This document shows positions 1-9,900 of a stretch of 64,000 nt of DNA, in pieces (within the stretch, counting starts at the first letter, position 1; each line of letters opens with the position of its first letter). Made by a program: the position numbers and the translations under genes. Under the pieces are notes generated by a model that worked only from the letters and a program-made list of their open reading frames with translations, did not search any database and was not told where the DNA came from. The DNA is from Branchiostoma floridae (lineage: Eukaryota; Chordata; Leptocardii; Amphioxiformes; Branchiostomatidae), in NCBI RefSeq assembly GCF_000003815.2, contig NC_049984.1:11495321-11559320 (forward strand). The letters are read 5' to 3'.

Positions 1-1997
1 GCTCTGCCGGACTCCGGCTGCGTGAGAAGGTGCTTGTGACGAGGTAACAGAACTGGTTCCTCGACCAACATCTCTAGAAGAACTGGATACCAGCAAGCTG
101 TTTCCCACACCGGAGCTATGAGAAGCAGATGAGCCTCGTCTAACTGGACCTTCCTGAGTGTCCGTGCGACCAGAAGGAAAGGAGGGAAGGCATACGGCAG
201 TTCCCACCTGCTCCAGCTCACCGTGAAGGCGTCCGTCCCCACTGCTTCTGGCTCTGGGTGCCAGGAAACGTACTGAGGTAGCTGACGGTTGGTTCGGGAC
301 GCGAACAGATCCACCCCCTTGGAGAGTAGTGGAAACTTCGCCTGCAGACTCAGGAACGTATGCCGGTCCAGAGTCCATTCTGTGGCCACGAAGAAATGTC
401 GAGAACTGAAGTCCGCTCGCACATTCTCCTTGCCTGGGATGTGCACTGCTGAAATGGACAGGTTCCTGTCTGTGCACCACTGCCACAGATCCAAGGTCAC
501 GTTCAGCAAGTCTAGAGACCTTGTGCCTCCCAGATGATTTAGATATGCCACCACCGTAGAGTTGTCGGAGCGAACTCTGATGTGTCCGCTTTCCATGTCT
601 CTGCAGAAAGCCTGAACTGCCATGGATGCAGCCTGCAGTTCCAACACGTTTATGTGTGCTGTCTTCTCCTCTGCAGACCAGCGACCTCCTGTGTGGATGC
701 CGTTGCAGAATCCGCCCCATCCGACAGTAGACGCATCTGTCTCCACAACCATGTCCGCTGTGGGCAAAAGGATTGGACGGCTGTTGTGGTCTGGAAGAAG
801 ATCTCTCCACCACCTTAAGTCTTCTCGCGCTGCCTCTGTCAGCGGCACTGGATGCCCCCAGTCTCCTCTTGTCACTCGGAGAACTGTGATGAGCAGGCGT
901 TGAAGACTTCTGAAGTGAAGTGGAGCGTGCCAAACTGACCCTGTTGTGGCTTGCAGCTTCCCTATCAGACTCGCCAACTCTCTCGCTGAGACGGGCACGA
1001 CTGCAGACAGGGTAGTGTCCGCCAGCTGTTGTAACTCCCGCAACTTGTTGTCGGGAAGAAAAGTTACCATTCGTGACGAATCTACGCCTGACCCTAGGAA
1101 GGTGATGCGTTGTGTTGGCTCCAACACTGACTTCTCTCTGTTCGGAACGAAGCCTAGCTGTGACAGTACTTCCAGCGCTGCCATCAGTGCTTCTCTGCAC
1201 TCTTCTCTGGATCGGCCAAACATCAGGATGTCGTCCAGGTAGACGATCAGACGGAAACCACGTCTTCTCAGAAGTGCGACGGGCACCTTCAGTACCTTCG
1301 TGAACACTCTTGGGGCGCTCGACATCCCAAACGGGACGCAGCGGAACTGGTACAGACGACCTCGCCACTGGAACGTCAGGAATCTGCGGCTGCCCACGTC
1401 TACTGGGATGGTGAAATACGCATCTCTCAGGTCGATCTTTCCCATATAATCCCCTGGCTGGATGAGATCTTTCAGAATGGCTAGACTCTCCATCTTGAAG
1501 TGTCGAACCTGTAGAAACTTGTTTAGTGGCTTGAGGTTGATAACGGGTCGCAAACCTCCCGTCTTCTTTGGTACTGTGAACAAAGTTGAAACAAACTGGG
1601 TGCGGTTGTAGACAACCTCCTCTATCGCACCCTTGGTAAGTAGAGTTCTTACCTCCTCGCTGAGGACTTCCACCTGCTCTGGACTTCTTGGTCTGCAGTG
1701 TGGAATTCTCTGTTGTACTGGCGGCGTTGTCGCAAACTCCAACCTGTACCCCGTAACGCATTGTAGAATCCAGGGGTCTGAAGTCACCTGCTTCCACTGC
1801 TGCAGGAAGTGGACTAGCCTGCCCCCGTGAAGTAGCTGAGAGTCGTCGGGTACAGGTTGAAGGTCGGTCGAACGCCGAAGTGCTTCTCTTGTCAAGGATG
1901 AAACTTCTACTTGTCTGACTTCTTCCCGTCCCCCTGCTTCTGAAAAGACTGGGACGAACTCTTGTTGTAGTACTGGCGAGACCCGCCGTAGTTTGGC
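1..1997 (-). CDS. DIRS-type retrotransposon Pol, reverse transcriptase and RNase H, partial
   Basis: The minus-strand frame whose codons begin at coordinates divisible by 3 is open from an upstream stop at 1998-2000 to the left edge, about 665 codons. I read every codon and found no stop. In order it holds the DIRS-type RT entry block (GRLVHFLQQW, then TSDPWIL near 1750-1823), the RT core with VPKKTGGLRPVINLKPLN near 1525-1580, the catalytic YLDD near 1230-1241, an RNase H with ETDAST near 726-745 and SDNSTVVAYL near 540-570, and downstream VDLFASRTNRQLPQYVSWHP near 245-305. These phrases are typical of DIRS/Ngaro elements. No ATG lies upstream of the RT core and the frame overlaps the end of Gag by about 90 nt in the -1 phase, so Pol is probably made by frameshifting. 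The tyrosine recombinase expected next lies beyond the window. Confidence 0.88.
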
Positions 1998-3376
1998 CTA
2001 CTGTAGTTCGGCCTCGGCATGTAGTTGTAGCGATAACCTCTGTTGCCGCCCCCTGCCGTTCTGTAGTTGGTACGACGACCACCTCGTCTCGAGCTGGTCT
2101 GTCTCTTCTCTGCCTGTGTCAGCATGCCAGAGAGCACCTTGCTCTCCGAAGACAAATCCTTTGCCTTAGTTCCCAGATCAGGCGGGAACAGAAAGTTGTT
2201 GTCCTCTGACGGGGTCCGGAACAGATCCCTGAAGGTCTTCTGAGAAGACTCGGCAATAAAAGAACGGCGTGTGAAAGCTAGATGAGAATGGGCTGAACCC
2301 AGGAGTAACAGAGCTGTGCCAACACAATCTATCATGTCCAGTTGCAGTTCCTCAAAACTATCCTTACTGGAACGCTGGATTAACTGCCAGAGATTGATCA
2401 ATGGAGTTCCAACTTGCACTAGATTGGTATGCACCGACTTGAGAGATTTATCGTGAGAAACAATCACATCACCTTGTTTCTTGTCATTCTCCAGAACGGC
2501 CCTGGACACGTTCTCGTTGAAGGCCGGCACTACCATCGTTGATGGGGCGTTGTCTGGCAAGTTGTACTTCTGTTGCCAAGCCTCTAGATCAGCCCCGCGA
2601 CACTGCTTGCTGTGCTTGAAGTATTTCTCCGTCTCCTCCAACACGTTGTCGTCAGCAACCCAAGGGTGCTTGACGGTCTTGTTCGTCGGGTCGAACGGCT
2701 TCCATGCCGACTGCCCGCCCTCCGAGACGTCCGACACACTTTCTTCCTCCGTCTCGACTCGAGCTGGGGACCGCCGGTCATGTCGCCGCCGCCGCTTCCC
2801 CGGCGCAGACCCCGTTGGAGACGCAGACCGCCGTTTCTTCGGCTGCGAAAACTGCGACATCATCAGCTCTTGGAGCCCATCTAACTTCTCTGAAAGTAAT
2901 GAAAAATTATTCTCCAAGGCAGTAATACGTACGCCGCTAGCATCAACCAGCTCCGGCTCTGACGGGATGTCGCCATTATTGTTGCCATCCTTCCTACGCT
3001 TTCCGTCACCGCCGCCGTCGCTCTTTTCGCCATTCTTCTCCTCCTCGCTCACTTCGACGGTAGAAGGCAGGTCTACTTCTTCATGAGCGGGAGACTTCGG
3101 CGGTTGGTGCACTTCAGCAGCCACCAAAAGACCGCGAACAGCGCTCAATCTCGGCATCGAAGGTGACGAAGAAGGCTGACGACTGTCATGGCGCCCGCCC
3201 GGGCGCACATGTCGGCGCATGCTTCTCGGGGAAGCGCCGTCTTCTTCGCGCCGTCTCTCGCTGGAACGCCGCTCCGAGCCTCCTCGGCCGCTTCTAGCGT
3301 GTCGCCCAGCAGTTGAAGACTTCGAAGAAGCCCGCGTACGGTTCTTAAAACGCTCCTTGTCGCGTTTAGAACCCAT
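1907..3376 (-). CDS. DIRS-type retrotransposon Gag-like protein
   Basis: This is an open frame of 489 codons if it begins at the ATG at 3376 (MGSKRDKERF). The frame stays open about 50 codons further upstream but has no ATG there. The N-terminus is strongly basic and Arg/Ser-rich, the middle holds an acidic stretch and a nuclear-signal-like KKRR/GKRRRRH cluster, and a conserved globular part follows (AWQQKYNLPDNAPSTMVVPAF). The C-terminus is Arg/Gly/Tyr/Asn-rich, with repeats like RPNYSRPNYGGSRQYY, and would bind nucleic acid. Gag-like ORFs of this layout precede RT in DIRS elements. The stop at 1907 lies inside the following Pol frame. Function as the particle or RNP protein is inferred from position and composition, not from a catalytic motif. 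Confidence 0.78.
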   Translation of the reverse strand: MGSKRDKERFKNRTRASSKSSTAGRHARSGRGGSERRSSERRREEDGASPRSMRRHVRPGGRHDSRQPSSSPSMPRLSAVRGLLVAAEVHQPPKSPAHEEVDLPSTVEVSEEEKNGEKSDGGGDGKRRKDGNNNGDIPSEPELVDASGVRITALENNFSLLSEKLDGLQELMMSQFSQPKKRRSASPTGSAPGKRRRRHDRRSPARVETEEESVSDVSEGGQSAWKPFDPTNKTVKHPWVADDNVLEETEKYFKHSKQCRGADLEAWQQKYNLPDNAPSTMVVPAFNENVSRAVLENDKKQGDVIVSHDKSLKSVHTNLVQVGTPLINLWQLIQRSSKDSFEELQLDMIDCVGTALLLLGSAHSHLAFTRRSFIAESSQKTFRDLFRTPSEDNNFLFPPDLGTKAKDLSSESKVLSGMLTQAEKRQTSSRRGGRRTNYRTAGGGNRGYRYNYMPRPNYSRPNYGGSRQYYNKSSSQSFQKQGDGKKSDK

Positions 3377-3655
3377 TTTCAGGAGCTGGAAACACCGGGG
3401 GTTGACAGAATCGCTCAAAAAATTAGACTGGTGCGCATGCGCCGCGAGGAACCATGGGTAACCGGTGACCTTTGAACTTTGGGAGCTACCAAGTGAGGCA
3501 CATGGGGGTGTCAAGCTCAGATACACCTGAAGTCATTCTCTGACTGACAACAGAGGGGATGCAGGAGACAATGGTAATATTTGTTTCTCACTCTTTGATT
3601 TGAATGAAGTTGTGAAAGGTATGAGGTTTTCCTGGAATACTTCCCTGCCTTTGAT

Positions 3656-3870
3656 TTCCCTGTAGCTCAACTGGTAGCAGCCTCACAGTTGAGCTCCTGG
3701 TTCCAATTAGTTGGTAACTGGGAGACCCCAGTTCGATCCTGGGTCAGTTCATCTTGGTTGGGGAATAAAATGGGGTCAGGTTTCGTGGAGGCACCTCGAG
3801 CATGTTCAAGGGAAGGGCTAGCAACTCCACCCTGTCAAAATGTACCTTGCTACTGAGACAACCAGAAAAA
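3656..3870 (+). repeat. tRNA-derived SINE, family A copy 1
   Basis: The head carries a Pol III A-box-like TAGCTCAACTGG and a B-box-like GTTCGATCC. The tRNA-like part is too disordered for a working tRNA, with no good acceptor stem or anticodon arm. The tail reads GGGAAGGGCTAGCAACTCC. Two more copies with the same head and tail occur in reverse orientation at 33385-33598 and 36074-36270, which shows that this is a dispersed family. Confidence 0.75.
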
Positions 3871-3942
3871 TTACAACTTAATGTGTGTGCAAATAGGTGT
3901 TACAAAAGTCTGAACAAACAAACAAACTTTCCCCCTCTGCAG

Positions 3943-6900
3943 TTCTGGGTATGGCGAGAGGCCCCGCCCTGGGGAAGCTGACCTTCGTGGGGATGGTCGG
4001 CATCATCGACCCTCCCCGCCCCGGTGTGGCAGAGTCCATACGGACCCTACAGGGGGGAGGGGTGCACATCAAGATGGTGACCGGGGACTCGGAGGACACT
4101 GCAGTTGCAATTGGTGAGTTACTAGATTTCGGGATCAGAATGATTTGGCCCTTTACCAACTTGGCCCAACTCTGCTGGGGTTAGGGTTAGGGTTAGGGAG
4201 ATGGTTAGGGTTATGGTTAGGGTTAGGGTTAGGCGTATCGTTAGGGTTAGTTTAGGGCCAGGTTGGGTTTGGGTAAGGGTTGGAGTAGGGTTAGGTATTT
4301 GGACCAACTTGACCAAGTTTTTTGGCCAAGTTGGTCCGATAAGCCATGGGCCAAGTTGTACGAAGGACCATTGGGTCAAAACGTGTTTTAGCGAAGGAGC
4401 TGTGTGCTCACAGCAAAGGGGTTGCGTGCTCGGCGAACGAGCTGTGTGCTCACAGCGAACGAGCTGTGTGCTCACAGCGAACGAGCTGTGTGCTCGGCGA
4501 ACGAGCTGTGTTCACGCAGAAAAGGGGCTGCGTGCTCAGCGAACGAGCTGTGTTCACGCAGAAAAAGGGCTGTGTGCTCAGCGAACGAGCTGTGTGCTCA
4601 CAGCGAACGAGTTGTGCTCACGCAGAAAAGGGGCTGCGTGCTCAGCGAACGAGCTGTGTTCACGCAGAAAAGGGGCTGTGTGCTCAGCGAACGAGCTGTG
4701 TGCTCACAGCGAACAAGCTGTGTTCACGCAGAGAAGGGGCTGCTTGCTTAGCGAACGAGCTGTGTTCACGCAGAAAAGGGGCTGTGTGCTCAGCGAACGA
4801 GCTGTGTGCTCACAGCGAACGAGCTGTGTTCACGCAGAAAAGGGGCTGCGTGCTCAGCGAACGAGCTGTGCTCACAGCTCATATTGGCATCGGTCCCTTA
4901 TAGGTCAAAGGTTACGTCAGAAGCGTGTCAACAAATTTGCCTTGTTTTCTTCGTGTTCGTGTCAGAATTATTCCGTGTCTGAATATCTTCGTGTCCGGAT
5001 AATTCGTGCCCGGATTTTTCTGTGGCCAAAGATAACGGTGAGTGTTCTGTTACTTTCTTTTGCATAAGTAAACATCAACTAAACAAGAAGAAAAGTTAGA
5101 CAAAATTATAAACACATGTGGAACGTTGTTATATTTTCAGCCACGTGTTAACGTTGTTGTCGATGAGAAATCTGATTTTTTTTTATTAATTTTCTCTTGT
5201 TCACAGATTGAAGTCCTCTAACTTGACAGACGCCACTGATCACGGTAAGGCAATGTTTTAGTACCATAAAGAGTTAGAAAATTTACAACTGTACGAGGCA
5301 TTAATATTTGGTAAAATATTTTTGCTTTAAAGTAAAGTTTAAAAGTTGCACTTCGGCCCAAACCAAATTGGCCAACTCAAAACAAGGCAGCGTTTTGAAT
5401 ACCCTCTTTCCCGTCGACCATATTAGGGAAAATATCACAGTGTGCAGAATTCCTGGCCCTCGAGATAACTCTGTTTCCGATCATAAGTTCCTTGAGTCTG
5501 TATTTCCATTTTACGCAATCTGTTTTTTTTTTCGCCTTGCAAAACAAAAGGACTGTGGTAGGTCCGTTACACGGGCTTTGATCTTAGCCCCCTTCATTGC
5601 CTTGTTAAGTTGTTTGCACCTACGAGGGATAATGACTAATTGGGACTGATTTATTGTTTGTGGGTAGTATGCATTCCACGTTGTCCGAAGCGCAACTTTT
5701 ACCCGAAGCGCAACTTTTAAACTTACTTTAAAGCCAAAATATTAACGCCTCGTACAGTTGTAAATTTTCTAACTCTTCATGGTACTAAAACATTGCCTTA
5801 CCGTGATCAGTGGCGTCTGTCAAGTTAGAGGACTTCAATCTGTGAACAAGAGAAAAGAAAAAAAATCAGATTTCTCATCGACAACAACAAGTGGCTGAAA
5901 ATATGACAACGTTCCACATGTGTTTATAATTTTGTCTAACTTTTCTTCTTCTTGTTTAGTTGCTTTTTTCTTGCGCAAAAGAAAGTAACAGAACACTCAC
6001 CGTTATCTTTGGCCGCAGAAAATCCGGGCACGAAATTATCCGGACACGAAGATATTCAGACACGGAATAATTCTGACACGAACACGAAGAAAACAAAGCA
6101 AATTTGTTGACACGCTTCTGACGTAACCTCTGACCTATAAGGGATCGTCCACTGTACTACAACTGGGTGTGAACAAGATAGTGATAGTGAACACGTGATA
6201 CTCTCCAAGCAGAGGTTAGGCGCTGGCTGTTTTTGTAAACGTTTTTTAGTCAGGGTTTTGACAATACAAGATACATTACAAAATAGAAAGCCCGATGGAA
6301 ACGAGTAAAAAACGTTTAAAAAAACAGCCAGAGCCTAATAACCTCAAGGTTGCTGGAAAAGCGTAGACGTGGAACAGATAGGGGTAAGCCGGCCAAAGGA
6401 ATACAGCTTTGCGACCTCGGGATGGATAGGTCGACCATTGGGCCAAATTCTTCTTTTTCAAGTGGGGTGCTTATGTGTCAAATGTAAAAAAAAACATAAG
6501 AGAGTGATGTGTGTTCACGCCCCTTTTCTGCGTGAACACAGCTCGTTCGCTGTGAGCACACAGCTCGTTCGCTGAGCACACAGCCCCTTTTCTGCGTGAA
6601 CACAGCTCGTTCGCTCTGAGCACACAGCTCGTTCGCTGAGCACGCAGTCCCTTTTCTGCGTGAACACAGCTCGTTCGCTCTGAGCACACAGCTCGTTCGC
6701 TGAGCACGCAGCCCCTTTTCTGTGTGAACACAGCTCGTTCGCTTAGCACGCAGCCGCTTTGCTGTGAGCATACAGCTCGTTCGCCAAGCACACAGCTCGT
6801 TCGCTGTGAGCTCACAGCTCTTTCGCCGAGCACGCAGCCCCTTTGCTGTGAGCACACAGCTCCTTCGCTAAAACACTTTTTGACCCAATGGTCCTTCGTA

Positions 6901-9900
6901 AAGTTGGTAAAGTGCCGAAGCATCTGACATCCCTAGAATCCTATCTGTAGGCCACAGATTGATATTTGAATCTAGTCTTTCAGCATTTTGTTGCTATCAG
7001 AATTATGAGGCAACATATGGAAAATGATGAGATACATTATTATTCTGTATCAGATTCATAGAATTTACTTGCTGTGACCTAAGTGCATGTATTACTGCTG
7101 ATGTGTTCTGACAGGTAGCAGACTGGGTCTGTGTGCCCACGGCAGCCATGCCATGTCAGGGGAGGAGATAGAGAAGACTGACATCATGGAGCTGTCACAC
7201 AGGATACACTCAGTATGTAGCACCACCTTGATTTATGATAATAAGGACAATCCATCAACTCCTTCTTAAGTCTTTCTCTTTCAAAATCTAAAACAAGATT
7301 TGGCCCCTGTAGTTACTGTCTGCCCCAAGAGCTATTTACCGCTCAATAATCACAACCATAACACAGGGTATCAAAACAAAACGTTCTGATGCAGTACATA
7401 TACCTATGAAAGCTGCCAAGGGGCCCATTGAATTTTCCTTCATTTTTTCCAACCCCCACCCACTTGTCAATTGTCATAAGGATCTATCTATAGCTTCTTT
7501 ACTGTTACAATGACTTAAGGCTATAGATTGGCAATGCTAGTTTTCAATTTTGGTCATCTGTCAGCCTTTGATTATCAGCATAATAAAGATTGATGTTTCT
7601 ACACAGGTCTCAGTGTTCTACAGAACAAGCCCAAGACACAAACTCAAGATTGTCAAGGTAGATTCCAGCTTCTTTGTTATGATATCCCTAGACAATGTAT
7701 AATGTTTGGCAATTACAATAGGTGACCCATGTAAGCCTTAGAAGTGCTGGGTTTTTTTTCTGATCATAAGGCAGGATGAAAGTTTACTTGATGTTGCCAT
7801 GAACACGTGTAGTAAAACTAAAAGGTAAAGGCTAAAGGTAGTTCCAAGTACCCAATTTTACACCTGGGTGGAGTAATGCAAGTTGTGCTTAGTGCCTTTT
7901 CCAATGACACAATGGAATTTGTAGGATTTTAAGGATCTCATGTTTGCTAGTGCCTAGCCACTTGGCCATTCAGTGTCACTTAAGATTCTGATAATTACTT
8001 AGTATGCATGCAAATGTTTACATCAGATGCTTTTCCCACCATTATAAAACAGGCTGTCCAAGCTAACGGTGACATCGTGTGTATGACCGGAGATGGTGTG
8101 AACGATGCCGTGGCTCTGAAGACAGCTGACATCGGTGTGGCCATGGGGAAGGTGGGGACAGATGTCTGTAAGGAGGCCGCAGACATGATCTTAGTGGATG
8201 ATGACTTCTTCACTATCATGTAAGATACAGAACATCTTCACATGACTTGTGTACTCTTTGACCATGACCTTCATTGCCAAGACGTTTCCAATATTGGAGT
8301 AGGATCTCGCTTCTTTTAAAGAAGTTGACTTTAACAGACGTTAAGTCGTTCCAATGCCTCATTGTCAATAGGGAAGTATCCATCTCTATTTTTTAAGCCC
8401 TTGGGCCACACAGCTGTTCAAGTACAGATGATACTATAACGGCGCTAGTTTACTGATAGCAATGTGTGTTAAGCATAGTTTACGCTTTTTCTCAAGAATG
8501 CTCAGTGCAAAGCAGAGAAGCAGTACACTGTATGTACCATTTTGTCTGACCCTGTTTGTGCTTAATTGTGATTGTGTTTATTGATCTCTTAAGGTCTGCT
8601 ATTGAAGAGGGGAAGAGCATCTTCTACAACATCAAAAACTTTGTCAGATTCCAGCTCAGCACGTGAGTTTGTAGTTTTTCTTGCGCAAGTCTCCTCCTAT
8701 GCATGGAGTGTGATATTAAGACTTTAGGCCTGGACTTGACCTGTGTTTGTGTTTTGCATAAGAATAGTTTAAGGACATTGAACGTGAAAGTGATTTTTTT
8801 TACAAATTCAATTAACAGTGGACCGTGACTTAAAGTACTGTCCTAAGGATAGTGACCCTTTCCAGTAGTGTGCATGTGGGCTCAGTGCCACAGCCAGGAT
8901 TTGAACTCATGACTTTTTGGTCCATAACTGGGTCACCAAGACTGCACTATACATGCTACCTATGAAAGGACACATCACACATAGTCAAGAAGCAGATGTG
9001 TTTTATAAACATATACACTGTCCGACTCGAAAGACTTTGTCCTTAAATATGTAGTTAATTGTATTGCATACTTACCTTACCTTACCTAGTCCCATCCTCA
9101 TGTCTGAGGGTCGGGGACTATGGTAGCATCCAGTATCAGCCTCCTCCACTCCCTTCTGTCCCTGGCTCTGTGAGCGCACTCAGCCAGTGGCATGCCCATC
9201 CACTCCCGGATGTCATCGCCCCACCTCCTTCGTGGTCTCCCGCGGCTCCTCCTTCCATTGATGGACCCTTGTAGAATGTGGGTGCTGATGTTGCCTGCTC
9301 TCGTGACGTGACCAAAGTATTGGAGTTTTCTTCTTTTTATGATGTTCAGCAGTGTCCTGTCCACTCCCAGCTGTTCCAACACCGAGTCATTTGTGCGATG
9401 TTCAGTCCAGCTGACACGGAGGATCTTTCTGTAACATTTCATCTCCAACGCCTGAATCCTGCGGATGTCACTGGCGTGTAGAGTCCATGCCTCACAGCCA
9501 TACGTGATCACCGGCCAGACAAGAGTCCTCAGCACCTTCAGTTTGATGGCTGTCTTGAGGGATCTGTCCTTCCAGATCACATCTAGACTTCAGAGGGCTG
9601 CCCGAGCTGTACCTAGACGAATGCTGATCTCATGGCTGCAGCTGGCTGTTTGTTCCATGGTAGAACCCAGGTACTTAAAACTAGAGACCTGTTGTAGTTG
9701 CTCTCCTCGGCAGGTGACTGTCACTACGGTGGGTTCCTTGGTAACGGCCATCACTTTGGTCTTTTTGGTGCTGATTTCCAGCTGATACTCACTAGAGACG
9801 CTGTCTGTGGAGTCCAGCAGTTCCTGGAGTCCTTCAGGTGTAGTGGCTATCAGTGCTATGTCGTCGGCAAAACGGAGGTTGTTGATGATCCTGCCACTTA

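Larger units (their letters stand above)
1..3560 (-). mobile_element. DIRS-like retrotransposon, left part outside the window
   Basis: Gag and RT-RNase H are both open and in the usual DIRS order, so this copy could be recent. The 5' end lies somewhere between 3377 and about 3600. I found no clear terminal repeat there, and the split or inverted repeats of DIRS elements cannot be judged without the other end. Because the ATP2C exon at 3943 continues a reading frame that must come from further left, the element sits inside an ATP2C intron in antisense orientation. Confidence 0.8.
4147..6913 (+). mobile_element. Foldback-type element with long inverted arms and minisatellite subterminal arrays
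   Basis: The two halves are inverted copies. Unique inner arms run 4881-5360 and 5701-6150, for example AACTTGACAGACGCCACTG at about 5220 against its complement at about 5815. Outside them lie inverted arrays of GAACGAGCTGTG units (4388-4880 and 6513-6870), then outer ends with GAAGGACCATTGGGTCAAAA on the left and its complement near 6885-6900. A 340-bp spacer (5361-5700) separates the arms. No transposase is visible. Long inverted repeats built partly of tandem repeats are the hallmark of Foldback/TU-type elements. The right arm holds an extra 360 bp (6151-6512). The left end is split by a telomere-like patch. I could not identify a target duplication. Confidence 0.72.

Noticed and set aside
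2481-3086. Plus-strand ORFs of up to 201 codons opposite the Gag frame
   Set aside because: They are antisense shadows of a GC-rich coding sequence and have no family features.
3660-3735. tRNA gene
   Set aside because: A- and B-box-like words are present but there is no cloverleaf with a matched acceptor stem, and the same block recurs as a SINE.
4178-4295. True chromosome end
   Set aside because: The repeats are degenerate, short and internal, with gene exons on both sides.
4388-4880. Possible CRISPR-like array of repeats and spacers
   Set aside because: Units are contiguous variants of one another without unique spacers, the DNA is eukaryotic, and an inverted copy exists as part of a foldback element.
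4201-5067. Long overlapping reading frames of the type [17 protein letters not shown] in three frames, and mirror frames at 6471-6923
   Set aside because: They are translations of the stop-free minisatellite units. Several frames are open at once and nothing resembles a protein family.
5419-5428. Perfect CArG box CCATATTAGG as a regulatory site
   Set aside because: It lies in the spacer of the foldback element within an ATP2C intron, far from a promoter, and one 10-mer is expected by chance.
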